Shown here piece by piece: positions 1 through 9,119 of a stretch of DNA of 64,000 nt. The stretch spans positions 2,294,001-2,358,000 of the forward strand of contig OY969108.1 of assembly GCA_963697965.1 (NCBI GenBank), in the 5' to 3' direction. The notes under the pieces are model-generated. The model had not been told where the DNA came from. It did not search any database and saw only the letters and a list, made by a program, of their open reading frames with translations. This DNA comes from JAPLJC01 sp963697965 (lineage in GTDB: Bacteria > Desulfobacterota > Desulfobaccia > Desulfobaccales > 0-14-0-80-60-11). Made by a program: the position numbers and the translations under genes. Within the stretch, counting starts at the first letter, position 1; each line of letters starts with the position of its first letter.

Positions 1-1279
1 CCCGGAGTTTCAAGCCCCGGACCGCCAGCACTTCAACGGGTTCCCGGGGGGCGATGGGCTCGTCGCTCGCCGCCTCCCAGTTCTCGCCGTGGATGAAGAC
101 TCGTCCAACGGGGGCCAGCGGGGTCACGGCCACCCCCTGTTCTCCCACCAGGCCCTCGGCCCCGCTCACGACGCGCTTCCTGTGGCTGCGGAAAACGATG
201 CCCGCCACTGCGATGAAAAAGAGTGACACAGTAAAGACCGTGGGGAGCAATATTCCCCAAGAGACTCCCATACCGCCGCCGCCCGGCTCCCGGAACAACA
301 TAATGGCCCCCAATAATAGCGCCGCCACCCCCGCCACGGAGAGCATCCCGTAACTGCTGACCTTGAACTCCAGAACGAAGAAGACGAAGGACAGCAGGAT
401 CAGGAGGACGCCGATGTAATTGACGGGCAAGGTCTGAAAGGCGAATAAGGCCAGCAGCAGGCAGGTGGCGCCGACCACCCCGGGCAGCACCACCCCCGGG
501 TGGGCCAGCTCAAAGTAGATGCCGGCCAGGCCGATCATCATCAGGACGAAGGCAATGTTGGGGTCGGCGATGTGCCCCAGGATGCGGTAGCGCAGGTTCT
601 CGGGGATTTCCCGAAGCGGCGCCCCTGCGGTTAGCAGAACCTGCGGTTTGCCCGCTACCTGCACCCGCCGGCCGTTGACTTTGGCCAGCAGATCGTCCAG
701 GTTGTCGGCCATAAGGTCCACAACCTTAAGTTTCAGGGCTTCGGAGGCCGAAATGGAGACGCTCTGGCGGATGGCCTTCTCCATCCAATCCGGGTTGCGG
801 CCGTGTTCCTCGGCCAGGGACCGCCCGTAGGCCACAAAATCGTTGAGCACCTTCGTTTCCATGGTCTTGTCCATCTTGCCGCCCATCCCGATGGACACGG
901 GGTGGGCCGCGCCGATATTGGTGCCCGGGGCCATGGCGGCCACCTGCGCCGCCTGGGTGATGAAGACCCCGGCGGAGGCGGCCCGAGCGCCGCTGGGAGC
1001 AACATACACGATCACCGGCACCCTGGCGTTGGAGATGCCCTGGACGATTTGCCGCATGGAAGTATCCAGCCCCCCGGGGGTATCCAACTGCACCACCAGG
1101 GCTTGGGCCTGCTGCTTCTCCGCCTTGTCGATGCCTGCCAGGATGAATTCCGCCATTCCGGGGTTCACAGTGCCTACTGCGTTAAGATAGCAAACGGGCG
1201 GCGGGGCGGCCCGGCAAACCGCGGCCGCAGCCAGCAGGGCGAGTAGCATGAGTGCCAAAATCTCTGAGCAGCGTTTCAT
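1..1279 (-). CDS. NfeD-family membrane serine protease (ClpP-class), 3' end cut by window edge
   Basis: The reading frame starts at an ATG at 1279 and runs off the left edge, so at least 426 residues are visible. A signal sequence covers about residues 5-24. The ClpP-like protease domain follows: GARAASAG carries the likely nucleophile Ser102, and Lys143 lies 41 residues later, the same spacing as the Ser/Lys dyad I recall for archaeal PH1510. The MAPGTNIGAAHP stretch after the serine is also typical. Several membrane segments lie between about residues 240 and 370, then an NfeD OB-fold-like tail begins near residue 385. This is the long, fused NfeD form, thought to cleave membrane proteins such as stomatins. 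No stomatin gene is visible; it would be expected just beyond the left edge if the usual pair is kept. Confidence 0.9.
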   Translation of the reverse strand, partial: MKRCSEILALMLLALLAAAAVCRAAPPPVCYLNAVGTVNPGMAEFILAGIDKAEKQQAQALVVQLDTPGGLDTSMRQIVQGISNARVPVIVYVAPSGARAASAGVFITQAAQVAAMAPGTNIGAAHPVSIGMGGKMDKTMETKVLNDFVAYGRSLAEEHGRNPDWMEKAIRQSVSISASEALKLKVVDLMADNLDDLLAKVNGRRVQVAGKPQVLLTAGAPLREIPENLRYRILGHIADPNIAFVLMMIGLAGIYFELAHPGVVLPGVVGATCLLLALFAFQTLPVNYIGVLLILLSFVFFVLEFKVSSYGMLSVAGVAALLLGAIMLFREPGGGGMGVSWGILLPTVFTVSLFFIAVAGIVFRSHRKRVVSGAEGLVGEQGVAVTPLAPVGRVFIHGENWEAASDEPIAPREPVEVLAVRGLKLR

Positions 1280-1307
1280 TTTATTAGCCTTCAGCGGTCA
1301 GTTTCTT

Positions 1308-1333
1308 GGGCGACCCAGCGGGTCGCCCCTACA
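1308..1333. repeat. Dispersed palindromic repeat (GGGCGACCC type)
   Basis: A 9-bp perfect inverted repeat, GGGCGACCC and GGGTCGCCC around AGC, followed by CCTAC. It sits between the start of the NfeD gene and the 3' end of the glycosylase gene. It belongs to the general class of short intergenic palindromes found throughout this window. Confidence 0.6.
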
Positions 1334-1341
1334 GCTCCTTG

Positions 1342-2049
1342 CTAATCTTGTTCATGTTCCCCCAGATACTCCATCACCAGTTGCATGTCCTCCCAGGTCT
1401 TTCGGCGCTCCTCGCGACATCTGAGGAGATAGGAGGGATGGAAGGTGGGCATCACCCGGATGTGGTCAAAGCGCTGCCAGTGACCCCGCATGAGGCTAAT
1501 CGGTTCCTTGGAGCCCAGCAGGGCGTGGGTGGCCACCTTTCCCAAGGTGACGATCACCTGGGGCCGGATGGCCTTTATCTGCTTGACCAGATAGGGCATA
1601 CAGGCCTCGATTTCGTCGGGCTGCGGGTCCCGGTTCCCCGGGGGGCGGCTCTTGACCACGTTGGTGATGTACACCTCTTCCCGGTCCAATTGCAGGTTAT
1701 GGAGCATCTTGTCGAGGAGTTGCCCGGCCGGGCCCACAAAAGGCCTTCCTGCCAGGTCTTCCTCCGCCCCGGGGGCCTCGCCGATGAACATCAGGCGGGC
1801 GCTGGGCGAACCCTCCCCGAAGACCAGGTTCTTGGCCCCGGCGTAGAGCTTGCAGCGCCGGCAGCGCCCCATCTCCTGCCGGATTTCCTCCAGGGTTAAA
1901 ACCTTCTCGGCCGCCGCCTCGCCGGCGGCAGGCGGCGCCGCGGCCGGCTCCTGGGGCAGGCCTCGCCAGCCCAAGCGCCGCTGGTAGCGGAGCCATTCCG
2001 TCAGGTGCTCCGCCAGGGCCGCCAATTCCTCCGCAGGGTCCTCAGGCAT
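1342..2049 (-). CDS. Uracil-DNA glycosylase, family 4 type
   Basis: Predicted to remove uracil from DNA as the first step of base excision repair. The 235-residue protein has a 50-residue variable N-terminus, then CRRC (Cys63, Cys66), the GEAPG motif at 90-94 followed by EED and PFVGPAG, TNVVKSRPPGNRDP around 129-142, Cys150, and HPSYLLR at 204-210. These are the hallmarks of the [4Fe-4S] family 4 enzymes. Family members usually have a fourth cluster cysteine roughly 16 residues after the third; here that stretch reads PQVIVTLG, and the only other cysteine is Cys211. The gene starts 9 bp after the coaBC stop, so the two are probably co-transcribed. Confidence 0.88.
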   Translation of the reverse strand: MPEDPAEELAALAEHLTEWLRYQRRLGWRGLPQEPAAAPPAAGEAAAEKVLTLEEIRQEMGRCRRCKLYAGAKNLVFGEGSPSARLMFIGEAPGAEEDLAGRPFVGPAGQLLDKMLHNLQLDREEVYITNVVKSRPPGNRDPQPDEIEACMPYLVKQIKAIRPQVIVTLGKVATHALLGSKEPISLMRGHWQRFDHIRVMPTFHPSYLLRCREERRKTWEDMQLVMEYLGEHEQD

Positions 2050-2058
2050 CCGCCCCCT

Positions 2059-3270
2059 TTACCCCTCTCCGCCGCTGGCCGCCAGCAGCTTCGCCACCTC
2101 GTCCAGGAGACGCTCCGCCACCTCTTCCTTGCTAAGCAAAGGCAGCCGCAGCGGCTCACCTTCACGGCGCAAGATGGTAACCTGGTTGGTGTCCACCGCG
2201 AAGCCGGAGTCGCTCCGGGTAACGTCGTTGGCCACGATGAGGTCCAGATTTTTCTCCTTGAGCTTTCTCAGGGCTTCGGCTTCCAGGTCGTGGCTCTCCG
2301 CCGCGAACCCCACCATCACCTGCCGGGTCTTGAGCCGGCCCGCCTCCCGCAGGATGTCCGCATTTTGCACCAAATCCACCTGGGTGGCGCACTTCCCCCG
2401 TTTGAGCTTGAGCCCCTGGAGGGTCTGCGGCCGATAATCTCCCACTGCCGCGGCCATCAGCAAGGCCTCCGCCCCGATAAACCTTTCCTGCACCGCGTCC
2501 AGCATCTCCCAGGCCGACCTGACCCAGACCCGTTCCACTCCGTAGGGCGCCGCCAGGGCGCTGGGACCGCTGATTAGGCACACCTGGGCCCCCCGGCGCC
2601 AGGCCACTCTCGCCAGGGCATAACCCATCTTGCCGCTGGAGCGGTTGCTGAGGAAGCGCACCGGGTCCAGGTCTTCGTGGGTCGGCCCGGCAGTCACCAG
2701 CAGCCGCCGGCCGCTGAAATCCTGGCGGCTTAACAAACGGGCGCCGGCCTCCACAATCTCCTCCGGCTCCGGCAGCCGGCCCAGGCCCACGGCGCCGCAG
2801 GCCAACTCGCCGCTGCCGGGCTCCAGCACCTGCATACCCCGGGCCCGGAGGCGGCCCAGATTCTCCTGGACCACCAATGAGCCCCACATGGCGACGTTCA
2901 TGGCCGGGCACAGCAGCACCGGACTGGTGGCCGCCAGCATGATGGTGGTCAGCAAATCGTCGCCGATCCCCGCCGCCAGCTTACCGATGAGATTAGCGGT
3001 GGCCGGGGCCAGGATGATGGCGTCCACCTCCTGCCCCAGGGAGACGTGCTCCAAAGGCGCAACCGCCCCAGGCCCGAACATGGCCGCGGCCACCGGCTCG
3101 CCGGTCAGAGCCTGGAAGGTGAGGGGCGCCACGAATTCCCGGGCCGCCGCGGTCATCGCCACCTTAACCCGGGCCCCGGCCATGATCAGGCGCCGGGCCA
3201 GCTCTGCCGCTTTGTAAGCGGCGATGCCGCCGGAAACCCCCAGTAAGATGCGCTTGCCGGTGTAGATCAT
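2059..3270 (-). CDS. coaBC: Bifunctional phosphopantothenoylcysteine synthetase/decarboxylase
   Basis: Makes 4'-phosphopantetheine for coenzyme A in two steps in the cytosol. I place the start at the ATG at 3270 (403 residues); the open frame continues 40 codons upstream but only through low-complexity repeat DNA. The decarboxylase half has GVSGGIAAYK near the N-terminus, the catalytic His in LEHVSLG, the PATAN flavin loop, PAMNVAMW, and the Cys in ACGAVGLGRLPE. The synthetase half has GPTHEDLDPVRFLSN, SSGKMG, AAVGDYRP and the catalytic Lys in LKLKRGK. Both active sites look complete. Upstream Shine-Dalgarno is weak. Confidence 0.95.
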   Translation of the reverse strand: MIYTGKRILLGVSGGIAAYKAAELARRLIMAGARVKVAMTAAAREFVAPLTFQALTGEPVAAAMFGPGAVAPLEHVSLGQEVDAIILAPATANLIGKLAAGIGDDLLTTIMLAATSPVLLCPAMNVAMWGSLVVQENLGRLRARGMQVLEPGSGELACGAVGLGRLPEPEEIVEAGARLLSRQDFSGRRLLVTAGPTHEDLDPVRFLSNRSSGKMGYALARVAWRRGAQVCLISGPSALAAPYGVERVWVRSAWEMLDAVQERFIGAEALLMAAAVGDYRPQTLQGLKLKRGKCATQVDLVQNADILREAGRLKTRQVMVGFAAESHDLEAEALRKLKEKNLDLIVANDVTRSDSGFAVDTNQVTILRREGEPLRLPLLSKEEVAERLLDEVAKLLAASGGEG

Positions 3271-3287
3271 AAATTTGGCCTGTGGAA

Positions 3288-3547
3288 GGCAGTGAGCAGT
3301 AAGCAGTGAGCAGAAAAAAACTAGTAGCTGCTTGAAATCTCTGGCGTCCTCACTGCCTACTATTTTCCCGCCCGCCAGCGTCACCAGCACCCCGGTGCCA
3401 GCTTCATTTGACGGACGACCGTTTATTCCTCTCGACGCAGGCTAAAGCCTGCGGCTACATTGAATACCGCCGCCGAAAACTGGTCCCAAACCCCTAACCC
3501 CTGCCTTTTCTGCTCACTCCTCACTGCTTACTGCTTACTGCTCACTT
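3288..3547. repeat. Intergenic cluster of dispersed repeats
   Basis: The coaBC/MBL intergenic stretch holds the low-complexity GCAGTGAGCAGTAAGC unit (3288-3313), its reverse-complement form TGCTTACTGCTTACTG (3510-3547), and between them one copy of the GCTAAAGCCTGCGGCTAC palindrome (3441-3459). The same units recur many times elsewhere in the window. No gene is visible here. Confidence 0.8.
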
Positions 3548-3562
3548 CCCCCAAGCAACTCC

Positions 3563-4186
3563 TCAAAAGAACGGGTTAAACTTCCGTTCGTGGCCCACGC
3601 TGGTGACGGGGCCGTGGCCCGGGTACACCGAGTATTGGTCTCCCAGGGTAAAGATCTTGGTGCGCACCGCCTCGATGAGGCTGTCGAAGGAACCGCCGGG
3701 GAAGTCGGTGCGCCCGATGGAGCCGGCAAACAACAAGTCCCCCACGTACACGCTGGGCTCGCCTTCCAGGACCAGGCTGATGCCCCCCGGCGTATGCCCC
3801 GGGGTGTGCAGGACCTTTAACTGGTAGGGTCCGAAACTGATCAAGTCGCCCTCTTTCAGCAGCAGGTCCGCCTGGGAGGAGCGCAGGCGGTTGCCCGTGA
3901 AGAGCATGGCCTCCTCCGAGGGGTGATTCAGCATCTGGGCGTCCGCCTCGTGGATGGCGATCTGGGCCCCGGTGGCCTTCTTCAAAGGCTGGTTAGCGTC
4001 CACGTGGTCGAAATGGCCATGGGTGTCGATAATATATTTAAGATTGAGTTCCGCGTTCTTCAAGGCCTCCAGGATGTCGTCCTCGTCGCCCCCCGGGTCG
4101 ATGACCACCGCCTCTTTGGTCTTCTCGTCCCCCAGGATATAGCAGTTGACCTCCAGCAAGCCCACCGTCAGGCCTTTTTGAATCAT
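3563..4186 (-). CDS. Metallo-beta-lactamase-fold hydrolase, GloB-like
   Basis: A 207-residue metal-dependent hydrolase resembling the N-terminal domain of hydroxyacylglutathione hydrolase. It carries THGHFDHVD (residues about 55-63), the second metal His in HTPGHTPGG, the bridging Asp in VYVGDLLF, and the last His in YPGHGPVT. It lacks the long C-terminal substrate domain of true glyoxalase II, as is usual for the short bacterial homologues, so the substrate cannot be stated. The start is an ATG with GGGAGG upstream. It may be co-transcribed with the LysE gene upstream, 44 bp away. Confidence 0.9.
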   Translation of the reverse strand: MIQKGLTVGLLEVNCYILGDEKTKEAVVIDPGGDEDDILEALKNAELNLKYIIDTHGHFDHVDANQPLKKATGAQIAIHEADAQMLNHPSEEAMLFTGNRLRSSQADLLLKEGDLISFGPYQLKVLHTPGHTPGGISLVLEGEPSVYVGDLLFAGSIGRTDFPGGSFDSLIEAVRTKIFTLGDQYSVYPGHGPVTSVGHERKFNPFF

Positions 4187-4230
4187 GGAGCCTCCCTTAT
4201 CGAGTCAGTCAATAATGGCAGGTGCGCCCC

Positions 4231-4875
4231 CTAAGGGTTCAGAAAAAACTTCACTCCCTGGACGCCGAAATAGCCCCCGAAGCCTATCAGAAAGACGCCG
4301 CAGCCCGCCAGGAAACTGCGGTAGAGGCCGTCGGAGAGAAAGCGCCGCCCCTGGGACACCGCCCCCGCCACCAGGGTGTACCAGGCGAAGTCTGCCGTGA
4401 TGTGCCCCAGGAAGAAGAGGGACACCCCGGCCAATCCGTATTTTCTGGAGAAGACCACGTACCCCAGGCCGATGGTAAGCCACCAGATGACCCAGTAAGG
4501 GTTGGCGGCGCTCATCAGCACCCCGGCCAGCACCGGGTTGGGGCCGGAGCCCTTGTCGGCCTCCAACGTGAGGCTCCCCCGGCGGGAGGTCTTCAGGGTC
4601 ATCAGACCCATCCAGCCCAACAGGACTGCCCCCAGCACGCCCACCACCCCCAGGATCGGGGGACGATTCAGCCAAGTTCCCAGGCCCAGCAATAATAGCA
4701 GGACCAGGGCCGCCTCCAGAGCCGCGTGGCCTACGATGATCAGGGGCCCGGCCCAGAAGCCGCGGCGGGCCGACTCACCCACCGTCACCGTGAGCAGCGG
4801 CCCCGGCATCATGGCTCCGGACAGGGCCACGATAAAAGAAGTGGCGGCCACCCCCGCCAGCACCCAGGGATTCAT
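4231..4875 (-). CDS. LysE/RhtB-family exporter
   Basis: A 214-residue inner-membrane protein with about six hydrophobic segments, beginning MNPWVLAGVAATSFIVALSG. The GAMMPGPL sequence near residue 20 is the family's conserved loop after helix 1. Members export amino acids or similar small metabolites; the substrate here is unknown. The start is the ATG at 4875, supported by AAAGGAAAA 8 bp upstream, rather than an in-frame codon ten residues earlier. The gene lies upstream of the GloB-like hydrolase on the same strand. Confidence 0.85.
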   Translation of the reverse strand: MNPWVLAGVAATSFIVALSGAMMPGPLLTVTVGESARRGFWAGPLIIVGHAALEAALVLLLLLGLGTWLNRPPILGVVGVLGAVLLGWMGLMTLKTSRRGSLTLEADKGSGPNPVLAGVLMSAANPYWVIWWLTIGLGYVVFSRKYGLAGVSLFFLGHITADFAWYTLVAGAVSQGRRFLSDGLYRSFLAGCGVFLIGFGGYFGVQGVKFFLNP

Positions 4876-5082
4876 GATTTTCCTTTTCTTCCCCTCAAAG
4901 CGCAAGTATAATCATGCTACCATAGCGGCGGCCTTAAACCAAGGTAAAATCAAGGGGATGGACGGTTTCGCCTGAAACGGTGGTGGGCGGAATTAGTTCC
5001 CTCCCCCTGAGCGGGGGCGACACCGGGTCGAGGTGGGCAACAATTTTAGCGTAGGAATTTGCCCACTTTTCACCCTCCCCCT

Positions 5083-5113
5083 AACCCCCTCCCCTCAAGG
5101 GAGGGGGAATTAT
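5083..5113. repeat. CCCCTC...GAGGGG hairpin repeat
   Basis: CTAACCCCCTCCCCTCAAGG followed by GAGGGGGAATT forms a GC-rich hairpin. Related elements occur at 22689-22727, 24803-24890 and 60957-60994. This kind of element is widespread in environmental bacterial genomes. Confidence 0.75.
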
Positions 5114-5125
5114 AAGCCCGCAGAA

Positions 5126-5194
5126 ATGACTAAACAGGGCGGCCTGGATCTGCCAGCAGTCGGCGTGAACCGCACGCCCCATGCCATTAAATGA
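5126..5194 (+). other. 22-codon upstream ORF overlapping the methyltransferase start
   Basis: An ATG at 5126 opens a 22-codon frame whose TGA (5192-5194) overlaps the methyltransferase ATG (5191-5193) as ATGA. The methyltransferase has no clear Shine-Dalgarno, so coupling to this short frame is possible. It could be a leader peptide, the last piece of a lost upstream gene, or chance. There is no recognisable protein motif. Confidence 0.25.
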
Positions 5195-6123
5195 AAAATT
5201 CCCCTTCCAAGAAGAAGACCCGCACCAGCGCCTTCGGCGCCCCGGGGCGCATCTCCCACGATTCCTCGTCCTTTTATGCCAGCCGCTTATATGCCCAAAT
5301 GCCTTCAGAATGCGAGATTACCGATGAGGAGCAGGAAATTCCGGCGGAGTTTCTGAATCGCATTTTCTGCAAGTCCTCGGAAGACATGGCGGAGCTGCCG
5401 GATAACAGCGTCCACCTGATGGTGACCTCGCCCCCCTACAACGTGGGCAAGGAATATGACCAGGACGCCACCCTGGCTGAATATCTCGAGTTTCTGGGCC
5501 GGGTCTGGCGGGAGGTTTACCGGGTGCTGGCACCCGGCGGCCGGGCCTGCATCAACATCGCCAACCTGGGCCGCAAACCCTATATTCCCTTGCACGCATT
5601 CATTATTCAGGGAATGGTAGAAATAGGTTTTCTAATGCGCGGGGAAATCATTTGGAATAAAGCGTCAAGCGCCTCCCCTTCCACCGCCTGGGGTAGCTGG
5701 TGCAATCCCGCGAACCCAACTCTTCGAGATATACATGAATATATCTTGATTTTTTCCAAAGGAACCTTCTCACGAAAAAATCCCCATAAACGGCAACCCA
5801 CTATTTCCAAAGAGGAATTCCTGGAATTGACCAGGAGCGTCTGGACCTTTCCTGCCGTTTCGGCAAAGAAAGTTGGGCATCCGGCGCCCTTCCCGCTGGA
5901 ATTACCTTACCGGCTGATCCAACTATACACCTTTGACGGTGAAGTGGTGCTGGATCCCTTTATGGGAAGCGGCCAGGCGGCTCTGGCCGCTATCCAGACA
6001 GACCGCCATTACGTCGGCTATGAGATCGATGAAAATTATTCCAGGTTAGCTAATAAGAGAATCAATCAATTTCTATTAGAGCATAAGAATCAGGGGGTTT
6101 TAGACCTGGTAATCTCAACCTGA
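5191..6123 (+). CDS. Site-specific DNA methyltransferase (amino-methyltransferase, TSPPY type)
   Basis: Predicted to transfer a methyl group from S-adenosylmethionine to an exocyclic amino group of cytosine (N4) or adenine (N6) in DNA. The catalytic motif IV TSPPYNVG is at residues 79-86 and the AdoMet motif DPFMGSG at 255-261, with KKVGHPAPFP before it. Motif IV preceding motif I is the beta-class order; the TSPPY form leans to N4-cytosine. At 310 residues it is full length. No restriction endonuclease is adjacent, so it is an orphan or a survivor of a restriction-modification pair. After the TGA at 6121 the same frame stays open for 31 codons. AT-rich codons from about 5590 to 5830 differ from the GC-rich neighbours and hint at horizontal origin. 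Confidence 0.88.
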   Translation: MKNSPSKKKTRTSAFGAPGRISHDSSSFYASRLYAQMPSECEITDEEQEIPAEFLNRIFCKSSEDMAELPDNSVHLMVTSPPYNVGKEYDQDATLAEYLEFLGRVWREVYRVLAPGGRACINIANLGRKPYIPLHAFIIQGMVEIGFLMRGEIIWNKASSASPSTAWGSWCNPANPTLRDIHEYILIFSKGTFSRKNPHKRQPTISKEEFLELTRSVWTFPAVSAKKVGHPAPFPLELPYRLIQLYTFDGEVVLDPFMGSGQAALAAIQTDRHYVGYEIDENYSRLANKRINQFLLEHKNQGVLDLVIST

Positions 6124-6219
6124 CAGGGCAAATTCCTGAACCGCATGGGCATCCATCCGAAGCAGGGCCGTGGCAAAACCCTCGTCTTTGACATCAGCGA
6201 GTTTTTCGATAAGCTTTAA
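6124..6219 (+). pseudogene. Possible in-frame remnant after the methyltransferase stop
   Basis: Directly behind the TGA at 6121-6123, in the same frame, lie 31 open codons ending in TAA at 6217. They read like real protein (GKFLNRMGIHPK ... LVFDISEFFDKL) rather than spacer DNA. They could be a nonsense-truncated tail of the methyltransferase, a stop-readthrough extension, or the last fragment of a lost partner gene. The murA start overlaps the second TAA that follows. Confidence 0.3.
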
Positions 6220-6221
6220 TA

Positions 6222-7541
<1,320 letters not shown>

Positions 7542-7709
7542 GGGCGGTTTGCGGTTGCCGGTTTTCAGTCTTCTGTGAAAGGCAACACCTGGGCCGGGCA
7601 AAACCTTGGGGGCGCGGATACGCAACCATTGGAACTCCAGCCGATCGCCTGCCAGGTGGATTACTCCTCCCTTGCTGCCGTTAGGCCTCGAAAATAATAT
7701 CCCTCCACC

Positions 7710-7737
7710 TTGATTTTGAGAGTATCACACTTAATTT
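7710..7737 (+). promoter_or_regulatory. Possible sigma70-type promoter upstream of the broken Hsp20 gene
   Basis: TTGATT (7710-7715) and TAATTT (7732-7737) are 16 bp apart, each matching four of six consensus positions. It lies about 75 bp upstream of the ATG at 7810. Weak evidence on its own. Confidence 0.3.
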
Positions 7738-7809
7738 TAAAAGGAGCCGAGTTGGGCCCAGTTGGGTCGAGTAAACCCCCTTGCCAGGTACAGGCTTAGG
7801 GGGTAATTT

Positions 7810-8278
7810 ATGGCTAAAGATTATAGTGAAACGGGAACCTGCGAAGGGAATTTCCCAACTGCGCCGGGAAATGGACCGGTTGTTTGAAGACTTCTTTGCC
7901 CCCCAGGCCTGGTGAGGCGGACGGCCTTGGGAAGGAGAATGGGTTCCCGCGGTGGATGTCGCGGAAACTCCCGAACAGATCACCATAAAAGCCGAACTGC
8001 CCGGGATCGACGCCAAGCAGATCGACATTTCCCTAGCCGGGGACATTCTCACCATCAAAGTGGAAAAGAAATCGGAACGGGAGGAAAAAAAGGAAAATTA
8101 CCATCTGGTGGAGCGCAACTACGGCTCCTTTTCCCGGTCCCAGGCCCTGCCGGCTGCGGTGAAGCCGGAGAAGATCGACGCCAAGTTTCAAAAGGGGGTT
8201 TTAACTATCACCTGTCCCAAAAAAGAGCCGGTCAAGCCAAAAACGATTGAGATTAAGACCGCCTCTAAATCTAAATAA
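7810..8278 (+). pseudogene. Small heat-shock protein Hsp20, disrupted by a frameshift and an in-frame TGA
   Basis: The alpha-crystallin domain is intact from the GTG at 7952 (VDVAETPEQITIKAELPG to the C-terminal lysine-rich end). The N-terminal region is also recognisable, with LRREMDRLFEDFF just before a TGA at 7913-7915 in the same frame. The best start, ATG at 7810 with AGGGGG 7 bp upstream, is one nucleotide out of frame with this region; removing one T near 7822 would give M-A-K-D-I-V-K-R-E-P. Two lesions suggest a decayed gene, or sequencing error. The chaperone domain could still be made from the internal GTG. Intact Hsp20 copies lie at 14430 and 14895. Confidence 0.7.
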
Positions 8279-8283
8279 AACTA

Positions 8284-8319
8284 CGGGAGAGGCAGGTCCG
8301 CAATCCTGCGTCTCTCCCG
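8284..8319. other. Strong hairpin between Hsp20 remnant and bacterioferritin
   Basis: CGGGAGA and TCTCCCG flank an inner GCAGG/CCTGC stem. No T-run follows on either strand, so it is not a classical terminator; it may stabilise or end the upstream transcript. Confidence 0.45.
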
Positions 8320-8413
8320 CGTCTAATCGCGGCGTTTCGGCCACTGACCGATCTGCCATATTATCGACGTGGTTTTGGCGTCTGGGAGTTTAATACGACA
8401 GGAGGTATTAGAG

Positions 8414-8881
8414 ATGAAAGGCAATGAGAAGCTCATCGAGAAACTGAACAAGCGCCTGTCCGAGGAATTGACCGCTATCAACCAGTATTTTGTCCATGCC
8501 GAGATGTGCGACAATTGGAAATACAGCCGGCTGCACGAGGTGATCCGGAAGCGGTCCATCGTGGAGATGATCCACGCCGAAAAGCTCATCGAGCGCATCC
8601 TCTTCCTGGATGGGCGCCCCATCGTCAGCAACCTGAACGAGGTGTACATCGGCAACCAGGTCCCGAAGATGCACGCTAATGACCGCGGCGCCGAAGAAAT
8701 GGCCATCAAGGGCTACAACGAGACCATCCGCCTGGCAGTCGAGGTAGGAGACAACGGCACCAAAGAACTCCTGGAAGCGATCCTCAAGGAAGAAGAGGAC
8801 CATATTGACTGGATCGAAGCCCAGCTCGACCAGATCAAGCAGGTTGGGGTGGAGAACTACCTGGAGCAGCAGATCTACTGA
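8414..8881 (+). CDS. bfr: Bacterioferritin
   Basis: A 155-residue ferritin subunit expected to form a 24-mer that oxidises Fe(II) and stores iron in the cytosol. All ferroxidase ligands are at the canonical positions: Glu18, Glu51, His54, Glu94, Glu127 and His130. Met52, the haem ligand between subunits, is present, so this is a haem-binding bacterioferritin rather than a plain ferritin. The ATG at 8414 follows AGGAGG by 8 bp; an in-frame start 15 codons earlier is less likely. It fits the stress-gene context of this region. Confidence 0.95.
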   Translation: MKGNEKLIEKLNKRLSEELTAINQYFVHAEMCDNWKYSRLHEVIRKRSIVEMIHAEKLIERILFLDGRPIVSNLNEVYIGNQVPKMHANDRGAEEMAIKGYNETIRLAVEVGDNGTKELLEAILKEEEDHIDWIEAQLDQIKQVGVENYLEQQIY

Positions 8882-9040
8882 GGCCTGAGGTGTCCTGAAT
8901 TAAGCGAACTTTAGATTTGCCAATCGGGACCCAAGCCATCATAGACTTTGCCTCTCCGGGATCTTGGCCTGCAGACGAGTTTCCGGTCACAGCAGATAAT
9001 TCTCCTGGGAGGATTGTTGGGGTTCTGAACCGTAGGATCG

Positions 9041-9073
9041 AAAAAAAACAGCGGTGTGTTGAACACCGCTGTT
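9041..9073 (-). terminator. Rho-independent terminator of rplY
   Basis: Perfect 11-bp stem AACAGCGGTGT / ACACCGCTGTT with loop GTTGA, followed on the minus strand by eight T (9041-9048). It lies about 45 bp past the L25 stop. Confidence 0.9.
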
Positions 9074-9119
9074 CCGTAATAATATAAGGAGTTTATTGCT
9101 GGTCCCCCTTGGGGGCCAC

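Noticed and set aside
3271..3390. 40-codon N-terminal extension of coaBC
   Set aside because: It translates dispersed repeat DNA; the conserved protein begins at the ATG at 3270.
3288..3547. CRISPR array in the repeat-rich gaps
   Set aside because: Units are short, irregular and without unique spacers, and no cas gene is present.
7913..7915. TGA in the Hsp20 gene as selenocysteine
   Set aside because: A hairpin GGGAA/TTCCC does lie behind it, but Hsp20 proteins have no redox Cys there and the gene also carries a frameshift upstream, so decay or error is simpler.
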